From assembly GCA_027604685.1 (NCBI GenBank), contig JADHYX010000412.1:1-19358 (forward strand): 19,358 nt of DNA, written 5' to 3'. The notes under the pieces are model-generated. The model ran no database searches and was not told where the DNA came from. It was given only the letters and a program-made list of their open reading frames with translations. Each line of letters starts with the position of its first letter. The first letter of the stretch is position 1. Position numbers and translations under genes: made by a program. Source of the stretch: Lobulomyces angularis (lineage: Eukaryota > Chytridiomycota > Chytridiomycetes > Lobulomycetales > Lobulomycetaceae). Shown in pieces: positions 10,634 through 19,358 of this stretch.

Positions 10634-12323
10634 ATGAGCACATATACAGTTAAGTCTTCTTTTAAAGAAAGTGTTAGAAAATTTATCGTTGAAGAAGTTG
10701 GTGACTTCAAGACCTTTGAAGCAAAAATTAAGGGAGTTCATGACATTCCTTTACAAAAAAAGGTTACTTTGTCTTACTTAGACGAAGATAATGATGTAAG
10801 TACATTTTCTTCCTAAACATTAACCTTTTTTTTTTACTTTAGTTTATTACCTTTGATACAGACTCTGAGCTAACTTACTTGTTAAATACTGAAAAATCTA
10901 TAAAGGTTTTTGTAAATTTAGGTAAAAATAATATATAATCTGCATTGCTAAGTTTTAACTACCGTTTATAGTTGAAACTGTTGAGGTCAGTAGAGAAAGC
11001 ATTGAGGAAGAAGACTATTTTGAAATTAAATATCCTGAAGTTGATATTCCATATAATGAAACTTCAATACCATTAAACGAAGTAAGTATCACTGATCCTT
11101 TCGTAACTATCAGTGAGGGGGGGAATGTGCATCCGGTTGAAGAGAAAATAGAAAAAGGGAAAGAAAAAGAAGTTTTTTTTGAAACAATTATGGACAGCAA
11201 TGACATCAAAAAAGTGGAAGAAGTGAATGAATCTACATCAACTGGCAAACCTATTGTGATTAATTTTACTTCTGGTTCAAATACAGAAAATCCAGAAACA
11301 CTTGACAGGAATAATGAAAAGTATTCAGCTTCCTCTGAATCGGAGAATAAGTACCACGAAAATTCTTCTCATCAACCAAAACAAGAATATTATAAAAATT
11401 CAGCTGAAGAGTTTGCCTCTAACCTTGAATCTTTAATAAATCAGTTAAGCACAGAATTACCTCCAATTTTAACTACGTTCGCACAGCAAATGCAAAAAAT
11501 GTTTGTGAAAAATTTTAATTTACAATTGTTAATGTTTATTTTTTAAAAGAATTGAACTTGGTATTTCTAGCGCGGTTAACGTCTCAGCAGGGGCAACTGA
11601 ACAGGCAAAGAAAGAAGGAAGTAGATATTACGAGCAAGGTTGTAAATCTTTTTCTTCTGGTAAAGAAAGCTGTGAAGAAGTTAGAAAAGAAGCGTGGAAA
11701 ATGTCAAAGGAAGCGCAAAAAGAAGCGTTGAGAATGGCTAGGGAGGCTGAAAAGGAAGCGCATAAGGCTGCAAAAGAATCTCACAGGGCCATTAAGGAAG
11801 CACACAAGGCAGCCAGGAAAAATTTTAGCAAACTTGGTAATAGCTTTGGGACTGATTTTCCGTTCACGCATTCTCCAGGTAGTCATCATCATCAGTTTCC
11901 TGGACAGTTTCCTCCTCCAGTACCTCAGTCAGGCCCATCTTATTTGTAAGAAAACTACATGTGTATAATATTTTTTTAAAATTTTTTTTTAGTTTTTCAC
12001 CTCCCCCTGCTCCAGAAGCTCCTTTTCCTCCATCAACACCTTTGTAAGAATTTGAATTACTTTTTGTTAAAATTTCTTTTAGTCATACATCTACTTCGTT
12101 TGGAAGTCATTGGCATATAAATGGTGATAAAACAAGACCCTTTTTTCCAGATGTGACTGAAACAGAGACAAAGAATCCTGAAATGGTAAAAATAGATGAT
12201 TATGAGAAACAAAATAAGACATTATTGGCAATGGGTTTCGGGAACAGTAAACTCAATCAAATATTATTAAAAGAATTTAAAGGAAATATGGAAACAGTTA
12301 TTGACATGTTAAGCCCCCAATAA
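10634..12323 (+). CDS. PB1-UBA protein, p62/NBR1-like selective autophagy receptor candidate
   Basis: Model: exons 10634-10795, 10843-10921, 10972-11500, 11550-11945, 11993-12043 and 12083-12323, giving 485 aa. An alternative acceptor at 11570 would shorten exon 4 by 21 nt. Residues 1-80 form a PB1 domain. It has a basic face (K7, R15, K16) and an acidic OPCA motif, YLDEDND then FITFDTDSEL (48-64), so it could self-polymerise like p62. EEEDYFEI (92-99) is a LIR candidate, Y96-x-x-I99 after acidic residues. A long disordered part follows, then an Ala/Lys/Glu heptad helix around 11690-11830 and a His/Pro-rich linker. The C-terminal UBA (about 450-482) contains MGF (456-458) and should bind ubiquitin. 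No ZZ finger or FW/NBR1 domain is visible. The autophagy role is inferred from the architecture. Confidence 0.82.
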
Positions 12324-12684
12324 GTTCTTTTTTTTTTTTAAAAATAGGATTTTTGTTTACAATTTGTATGTTGATAATATTTTTTTGAAATCTAATAAGA
12401 ATGAGCTTGTATATTTTGTTGTACCTAATATTTTTATGTAATTCTAGTACATTAAACATAAATCTCAATACGTTTTTTTGATATCTGATTTAAAAGCTTC
12501 TTGAAGTTATCTTTAAAAAAAGGATAATCTAAAAAAACAACTTAAAAAATTTTAAACTCCGAAGAGTCGCGAATTAACAAAAATTTACAAATAAAAATTA
12601 GAAAAATTTCATAAGTAAATTCACGAATAAATGACGTTAGGTAATAAATTCTTCTCGAATATGTTTTAAATTGAAGAAAATGTA
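12324..12684. other. Intergenic region and probable promoter of the Sld2-Tubby gene
   Basis: AT-rich spacer with no open frame. In its last 120 bp, CG-containing words cluster in otherwise CG-poor DNA: TCGCGA at 12567-12572, CACGAA at 12622-12627 and TGACGT at 12632-12637. These resemble G1/S (SBF/MBF-like) and CRE/ATF half-sites, but assigning them to factors is speculative. An ATG at 12679 is followed at once by TAA; the ATG at 12685 opens the Sld2 frame. Confidence 0.35.
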
Positions 12685-15600
12685 ATGATAGTTGACGTAC
12701 AACAGCTGGAATTGAAACAAATTAAGAAAGAGTTGAAGAGTTGGGAAAAAGACTTTCTTGCTAAGGAGGGAAGAAAACCAGGAAAATCAGATATCTCTTC
12801 AAATCCATCTATTGGTATACTGAATGAAAATAAATAAAATTGCTCATATTTTTTCTTTTTAAAACTAAAAGACCGCAGATATAAAGATTACGCAAAATTA
12901 AAATCAAACATAGAAAAAATTCAATCACTACAAGCAAGCCAATTAACAATAAATGAACCTGAAACCGACTCAAAGGATATACTAAAAAATGCCTTGCCTT
13001 CGGAGGAGAAACGTCAAAAAAGTAGTAAAATAAATTCTTCCAAACATGAAGGAAAATATGAAAATAAAGTAAAGGAAGAAGAATTAGAAAAAGAAAAAAA
13101 TAAAATAACTGAAAAAGTTTTGGAGAAGGTAGCGGAAAAAAAATCCAATCATAAAGAAAAATCCAGTGAAGTTGAAAAAGATAAGGAAAAAAGAAAAAGT
13201 AAAAGATTAGAAAGTGGGACTGAAAAAAGTACGGACAGGACTAATAGTTCTTCTCCTAAAAGAAAATCTTCTAAATGTAGAAACAAGTTTTTCATATTCA
13301 CGAATTGATCATATATTTTTTTAGTACCTGTCCCAGACGCGCAAAAAGAAATTGGAAGAGAGCCGATTAATAGTTGGGGCAATCAAAATAGCTTACCAGA
13401 GAATTTTCGTATAAGAAAGTCTACCATACCTGTTGGAATCAGACCTACTAGCGATAGCCCAGTTAGCGAAATAGCGAAAAAAGTTACTGTAACCTCTAAT
13501 TTTTCAAAAGTAGATAGTAATAAAAATGGTAATATTATATATTTCCATTGTTATTTAATTTTTGAAAACAATTTAAGATTATATGAGTCCATTTACATCA
13601 GTTTCAAATCCATACTTAAATGATAATGGGCAGTCTCTTGCCAGTAGTGTAAGTGAATTAGGTCGTGGCTCTGTAAACTCCTCTTACAGTGGGATTAGTA
13701 ACAGCAATAGAAACTCCACGTCTAATTATGTTGATACGAATAGAGTCACTACAAATTATCAAAATATCACCACACAGTCTGATGACTTTTCAAATTTTAT
13801 GAATAGAAGAAAAGAGATATCATCAATTAATACTCCTAAAATTAGTGATAATTCAGCACTTAGCGTTATGAGTAGTGGATCTATTCTGCAAGTTGATATG
13901 TTCAATAGAGACTCTGTTCAATCAAACATAACTATTAAGGATGCTAACCTTTCAAATCATGCCTCTAAAGACTCATCCATCAAAAATGAAAATATTATGA
14001 ATAATCCCACAGTAAACTACATAAATCAAAATGATACGCACCATCAACCTTTAAATTCCAAATCTGTTTATCTCAATTCTATCGTAACAGAAAATAATAG
14101 CCACGCACCAAGTTTAGTGAAAGATTTACATGAAATTAAAAGTCTAAGTAATTCGAATTCAATGGAATCATTGGAGATTTTGCCGCCAAAGCGACCAATT
14201 AAAGCCTTTGAATTAAATTCATTAGAAAAATTGAATAAACCAAAGATTAGAAGTAGTAATGGTATTTTTCAACAATTTGAGGAAGATATAATAAAAGATG
14301 AAAACTTAAGCAAAACCTTTAACTTGAAAAAAAATGAAATTGTAGTAACTCATGATGACGAAGAATTTTCTGAAGAAGATGAGGAACCTGTTGAAAGAAA
14401 GACTTCTTCTAAAAAAACTAAGGCAAAAATTATCGAAGAGTCAGAATCTGATGTGGAGTTGGAAACAGTGAAAAAAAAAAAAAAAACCATAAAAGTTAAA
14501 GAAGATTCAAATTCCTCTGAAGAGGAAGATTCGGAATCCGCAAAACAAAAAAAAAAAAAACCTGCAAAAAAGAGTATAGTAGAATCCGATGAATCTCAAG
14601 AAGAAAATTATAAGAAGAAAAAAAAATCTAAGAAAGATAAGGAAGAATCAGAGAATTCGGAGGAAGAAAAATTCATAAAAAAAAAAAAAAAAAAATCCAA
14701 AGCTGTTAAAGAAGATTCTGAGGAATCTGAAGAATCTGAGGACGGAACCTCAAAACTGGAAAAAAATAAATTAATCAAAAAAAGTTCTGCAGAAGAAGCA
14801 GCAGATGATGCAGAGGCAGTTAAGATAACGGAGCCAGAAAAAAGAACAGAGGTTGAGCAGGATGTAATAACTGTGGAACCTAAAGTCGAAACTGCAGTGG
14901 ATGTCAGCGCACCAGCATTAGAAATAACAGGATTAGGTCTAAATGTTAAGTCACTTTTGGTTATTGCCCCTGAATTATTTCAGTAAAAAAAAATACTATT
15001 TGCTCAGCACTTTTATAATGATTTTTCTACTTAAGGCGTATTTCAAAAGAAAGCATACTTAGATGTAGAGTTTTTAGAAAAAAAAACATCTTGGACAAAG
15101 CTCATCCAAGTTTCTTCATGTATAATGAAGGAGACGAAAAGTTCTTAATGGCAGCAAGAAAAAGAAAAAAGAGCAAGGATGTTAATTTTATTATATCCAA
15201 ATCATTAGATGGCTTGACAAAGAATTCAAAAGATTACATTGCAAAGTTAAAGTAATTATAAGTAAAAAAATTTTTATTTGACAATATTATATGTTTAGAG
15301 CAAATTCACAACGAACCAACTTTATTTTAATGGATGCAAGAAATTTTAATGAAAAAGCAGGAAACAAAGGATTGAAAGAGATTGGTGTTATTAACTACGT
15401 AAGTTAGAATTTCACGATAATAAGAAATCTCACCAAATATTGTATAGAGCAAAACGGTATTGCCGCGGGAAATGAACGTAGCAATTCCATTAGAAAGTAT
15501 TGAAGACAACTCTGTAAGTTTATAAGCAAATTTTTTTTTTTGTATTAACAACGACAGGCAAATTGTGTGGATATCCTTAAAGAAATGTCAAATAAGAATT

Positions 15601-15912
15601 CTGATAAAATAATGTTTTTAAAAAATAAAACTCCTAGATGGAATGATGCAACTCAATCGCATTGTCTAAATTTTGGTGGGAGAGTTAGTTTACCAAGTAT
15701 CAAGAATTTTCAACTAGTTAGTGAAAAAGATGGTAATTTCTATTTACTAAGGAAAGCTAATATTATATTATAAATTTTAAGAGCAAACTATTATTATGCA
15801 GTTCGGAAGGTGTGGGCCAGATTTTTTTTCTTTAGATGCACGTTGGCCAATGACTCCCGTGGAAGCATTTAGTATAGCATTAACAGCTTTTGATGCCTAT
15901 GATAGTGCATAG
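12685..15912 (+). CDS. Sld2/DRC1 domain fused to Tubby-like domain
   Basis: Model: exons 12685-12814, 12872-13276, 13325-13528, 13578-14982, 15036-15251, 15299-15398, 15448-15513, 15558-15732 and 15782-15912, giving 943 aa. Residues 8-54 match the Sld2/RECQL4 N-terminal module: LKSWEKDFLAKEGRKPGKSD, then RRYKDYAKLK. Sld2 links CDK activity to origin firing. A Lys/Glu-rich region with S/T-P sites follows, including SPKRK at 171-175. Next come a Ser/Asn-rich segment, then acidic/poly-Lys blocks (about 520-660). From about 716 there is a Tubby core: LRCRVF, LDKAHPSFFMY, FLMAARKRKKSK (751-762), KTPRWNDATQS, IIMQFGRCGPDF and a terminal ALTAFDAYDSA. Tubby domains bind PI(4,5)P2 and, in TULP3/TUB, serve ciliary trafficking. 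The fusion rests on intron 13529-13577. The alternative is two overlapping genes, with Tubby starting at ATG 13583 (695 aa). Confidence 0.75.
14471..14695 (+). repeat. Three long in-frame A tracts in the poly-lysine region
   Basis: Runs of 15 A (14471-14485), 14 A (14547-14560) and 19 A (14677-14695) lie inside the Sld2-Tubby coding sequence and encode oligo-lysine between Ser/Glu-rich stretches. The frame remains open across all three in this sequence. Such runs are prone to polymerase slippage and to sequencing indels. Confidence 0.9.
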
Positions 15913-17137
15913 AAATACCAATGAATTTCATAAAATTAGAAGTTAATAATAGAGAAAGAATTATATATAATTTTACATATCATATTTAAAATTAAATTAA
16001 TAGATACTATATTCCTCTTTTTTCATCTAGTTAAATAGGGTATTCAATTTTTAAAACTAATTTTTTTTATATCGAAATTTTGGAATTTTAAATAAGACTT
16101 AATTGATAACTAAAATTACAGTGAAAGTTGCATTTTATATTCTCTTAAGATCCCGCTCGTTTAATAAAGCTCTCTCCATATCTACATAAGGAGATTTAGA
16201 TTTGTAAAATGATATCTTAGTATTACTAAAGCAAGACCTTTTTTTATTTGAATTTATCCTTCATGTTAGCTGTTCAGAATTACAGAATTAAGAGTAAAAT
16301 TGGCGACATTTTGAGAATATCTCAACTAAATCTATATATCTCATTATTTCCATTACTTCAGTGATATCTAATTGCTTGTTGTGCTTGGATGGACAACATC
16401 AGTCCCAAATATCTCAATGGTTCATTAACAACAAAAGACACCTCTATATTTGAAGGTTGAAACTTTTTCCAGCAAATTTCAATCATAACAAGATACGGAA
16501 AGCAATTGTTGGCACGGTCACTTTAACCACCTCATTACTTTTGCGTTACTACTATTAGATAATAAGACTGCAATATCTGTAAAGAATCTGTTGTGGTTCA
16601 TGCTTGGCCATTTTCATTTGCATGAAGCTTGTATACTGCTTGTGTGCTGGCGGAAATAATGCGGTTAAAATTTGGTTGGATTTTTAAATATTAATTTGGT
16701 ATGATATGAATAAATAATCATCAAGCAAGCCGCTACACAAAAAAATTCAGAGTTTCAGACTCTACAACACTTATCAATAAAGGTTTTAAAAGTGTTTTAA
16801 CCTACGAGTGGTTAGGTACTTCAAATGCAGCTGTAAAGTTTGCAGTGGGACATTGATGCTGATGGTAATAATAGGAAATAAATTTTTGGAACTGTTTGAA
16901 GTTTTATCATAAAAATCTTTATTAATCATAATTTTGTAAAATTTTTGGAACAAGGCTCTGTGTTTTAAAATATGACACAGATTGCGTTTTTCCAAAGCTT
17001 GTGTTGCTTGGTAAAAAATTTTTCACTTTTTATTTCTTAGTATTTAAGAAACCTTCCCTACCCTATCTAAATTAAATTTTTGCCTTATTTTTATCAAGTT
17101 TTTTCCTCATCCTGCTATTTTATTTTCTTAATTCGTA
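15913..17137. other. Gene-poor intergenic region
   Basis: I see no supported gene in these 1.2 kb. The part 16140-16870 has fewer homopolymers than other spacers. It carries a 69-codon minus-strand frame (16995-16786) without an in-frame ATG-promoter context or recognisable motifs. I found no tRNA, terminal repeats or transposase signature. The last 100 bp are T-rich and probably hold the F-box gene promoter. Confidence 0.4.
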
Positions 17138-19006
17138 ATGCAAGATAAAAAAAATGCCAATACCTCATTTCATAAACCAAATGCAAACGATTTAAGCGAA
17201 CAACAGGTACAAGATAAGTTATTAATTTTCTCATAATTATACGTTTGATCTTAGTGGAATGATCTTTTTGAAAAAGCTAATAAAAAAGAAAAGCAGAAAG
17301 ATTGTGCAAACAAAAAGTCCAAGATTTCTATCAATGAAGCTCTTCTACGTAACCTACCTTACGATTTCAGTAAGGAAGAATATATCATTTTAGGAAACAT
17401 CACTGATGAACAATTGCTAAAATTACGAGAATCCAACAAAGTTCCATCCTGGACATTAATTAATATACCTGAAGAAATCAAGTCAAATAAATTTGTATCA
17501 GCTGTTGAATCAGTTTATTTTAAACTTAAAAAAACTACCAAAAGAATTTTTAAAAAGAAAAATAAAGTTAAGTCCTCATTTTTTGTAAAGACCTCATTGG
17601 CACTTTCAAATACCCAGCAAAAAAAATATTCAAAAATTAATAATTTTCCTTTAGAGATATTGTTGAATATAGTTTCTCACATTGATCGAAAAAGTGACTT
17701 AAGGTATAAAACTCTAAAACTTTTAATACAACTTAACTTTATTTTTTATAGTAACATTTGCCAAATAAATCAAATATGGAAAGCATCAGCGTCTTCAAAA
17801 TTTTGGAACTCTATTTCATTTCAAAGTTTCAAGGAAATAAACAAATTTAACCAATGCTTGGGTTCAAATTTGAGATTTGTAGAATCTTACAGCAACTACT
17901 GGTTTACACCAAAAATATATCAGATTTCAATTTCCCTTAATGATATTTTTCAACCTATGCCAAATTTAACAGATTTAATAAATTTAGAATCAGTTTTTAA
18001 AAGATCTCCCAACTTGATAAAGTTTAGCTTCAGTCAAACAAAAATGATACTAGATCTCAATTTTTTAGCTAAAGTATACAGCTTTTGTGATAAATTGTCC
18101 GAATTGGAACTGCAAGATCTAAGTTTCGACCTTAGAATATCCAAAAGCACTCAAGAGCATGACTCTGTTCACCAAAATTTAAAGCGTGGTTTCAAAAACT
18201 TAAAAAAATTTCTAATTGGAACTAACTACATGGAAATTGAGGAAGATATTTTTAACTTGAATTTAGAACGGCAATGTATTTTTTTCAATCAAATAGAGTT
18301 AAGTAATTTAGAAGACCTAAATTTGCAAAATGCTAGCTCCGAGTTAGTTAACTCTCTAACTATAAATTTAAACCCAAAATTAAAAATCTTAAACATTTAT
18401 GATGAAAGTAACACCTTTGAAGAACTAGTCTTAATAGATTTATTCGAGAAGGCCCAGCATTTGGAATTTGTAAAGGTGCAGCATCTTTTTTAACTTACAA
18501 TTTTCTAAAACAACATTTCATAATATTAGGTTTACGCTCACGCAGAATTTACCGATTTGACACTAGATTCTGCCAAAAAATTACAAAATTTGACTACTTT
18601 CAGTTTGTCAAATAACTTGATTTATGAAGATGAAGACAATTTTGATCAAAATTTGATTAGCTGGGATGCAATATTAAACTTTTTAAATGCTACCAAGAAA
18701 AATGCTTTTAAAAGCTTCAAATTAAGTGTACCATTGGAGCATGACTTCAACTTAAATTTTAAGAGTTTAAAATATGAAAATTTTAAAAGTTTAAACAGAT
18801 TCGAAATTTTTGGATCACCTTCAATTTGGTCAGAGTTAGAATCTTCTTCTGTCAAAAATTTTTGCCGTAACTTAAACAACTTAGAGTATATGTATGTAAA
18901 CAAGAATGTGGACTGTAAAATTAAACAAATCTTTTGTGATTTTGGTATCAAAATATATGATGACACCTCAGATGAGATGCATTCACTGTTTTCTACTTGG
19001 AGTTAA
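17138..19006 (+). CDS. F-box protein with leucine-rich C-terminal region
   Basis: Model: exons 17138-17206, 17255-17703, 17752-18475 and 18530-19006, giving 572 aa. After a basic N-terminal third, an F-box lies at about 153-194: NNFPLEILLNIVSHI, then DLSNICQINQIW and FWNSI. F-boxes bind Skp1 and bring substrates to SCF ubiquitin ligases. The remainder has irregular Leu/Asn-spaced units such as LSELELQDLSF, LEDLNLQNAS, LKILNIYDES and LQNLTTFSLSNN, typical of degenerate leucine-rich repeats used for substrate recognition. The 48-nt intron 17704-17751 is a multiple of three with no stop, so it is easily missed. Removing it restores a normal F-box, while retaining it inserts 16 hydrophobic residues in the middle. 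The ATG at 17138 joins in phase to exon 2 through a 48-nt intron. The substrate is unknown. Confidence 0.82.
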
Positions 19007-19358
19007 TTTATACAACCTTATTGTCAAATTTAGATAGATTTTTATGTAGATTTTTTTTTGTTGTATATAGGATTTGCATGAAAAAAAATTAATTATAACT
19101 AAATTGGGCTGTATCAATACTTTTTTTTAGAGAAAAGTTCCAAAAGGATATAAAAAATTTATTAACAGATGACCAAAATTTTTCTTGCAATTGATTTTTA
19201 TGTTATTTTTTCAAATAAGACTTTTAAAGTAAACATTTTATGAAATCCAAGGAAGATCTTTATTCAGAAAAACGTTTATTTTTTATAATCCAGGGTTGAA
19301 TTGATCTTAGTTATTTTAAGGTTGTGCAACATATTATAGATTTTTCTAAAACTAGTAA
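19007..19358. other. 3' flank of F-box gene to window end
   Basis: AT-rich sequence with T runs. The only start seen is an ATG at 19240 opening a 19-codon frame on +, which is too short to call. No clear AATAAA lies close after the F-box stop. Confidence 0.4.

Noticed and set aside
13583..14986. Independent Tubby gene starting at ATG 13583
   Set aside because: Kept only as the alternative model. No intergenic space precedes it, and the upstream exon joins in phase through a normal 49-nt intron.
16383..16392. GCTTGGATGG string resembling the 5S rRNA internal promoter region
   Set aside because: Flanking sequence does not fold or match as 5S rRNA, so it is a chance ten-base resemblance.
18646..18966. 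106-codon minus-strand frame opposite the F-box gene exon 4
   Set aside because: Leu/Phe-rich antisense of leucine-rich coding sequence, while the plus frame has F-box/LRR support.
19240..19299. Short plus-strand frame near the window end
   Set aside because: Only 19 codons, and no convincing intron or domain.

Overview
This is a strongly AT-rich eukaryotic nuclear window with seven protein genes, six of them split by very short introns. I infer 39 introns, mostly 40-60 nt, with GT...AG ends and the standard genetic code. Gene density is high and intergenic DNA is full of A and T homopolymers. The gene set (fungal-style C2H2 finger factor, ELO elongase, KIF4-type kinesin, free-standing Sld2 module, Tubby-like domain, F-box protein) fits an early-diverging, flagellated fungus or fungal relative such as a chytrid, Rozella-like or aphelid lineage. 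The lineage is an inference from gene content, not proven.

Layout. 21-728 (+): C2H2 zinc-finger regulator, possibly cut at its 5' end by the window edge. 1366-2499 (+): ELO-family very-long-chain/PUFA elongase in six exons. 8460-2699 (-): a 17-exon, 1637-residue kinesin-4, convergent with the elongase. 8461-9483: divergent intergenic region. 9484-10302 (+): apparently single-exon protein of unknown function. 10634-12323 (+): a PB1...UBA protein resembling a stripped-down p62/NBR1 autophagy receptor. 12685-15912 (+): a gene whose best model joins an N-terminal Sld2/DRC1 replication-initiation domain to a C-terminal Tubby domain. 15913-17137: gene-poor spacer. 17138-19006 (+): F-box protein with leucine-rich C-terminal region. 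19007-19358: no gene seen.

The most notable observation is the Sld2-Tubby chimera. The Sld2 motif set is clear, the Tubby core is clear, and a 49-nt intron of normal form joins them in phase with no room for a normal intergenic region. Next is the PB1-UBA protein, which carries both PB1 charge faces, a good LIR candidate and a UBA, but no ZZ or FW/NBR1 domain. The genes do not form one pathway. Kinesin-4 and Tubby together agree with a ciliated life stage, and the PB1-UBA and F-box proteins both belong to ubiquitin-linked protein turnover.

All exon boundaries were derived by hand from reading-frame continuity, splice-site sequence and family conservation. Summed exon lengths are divisible by three for every gene.
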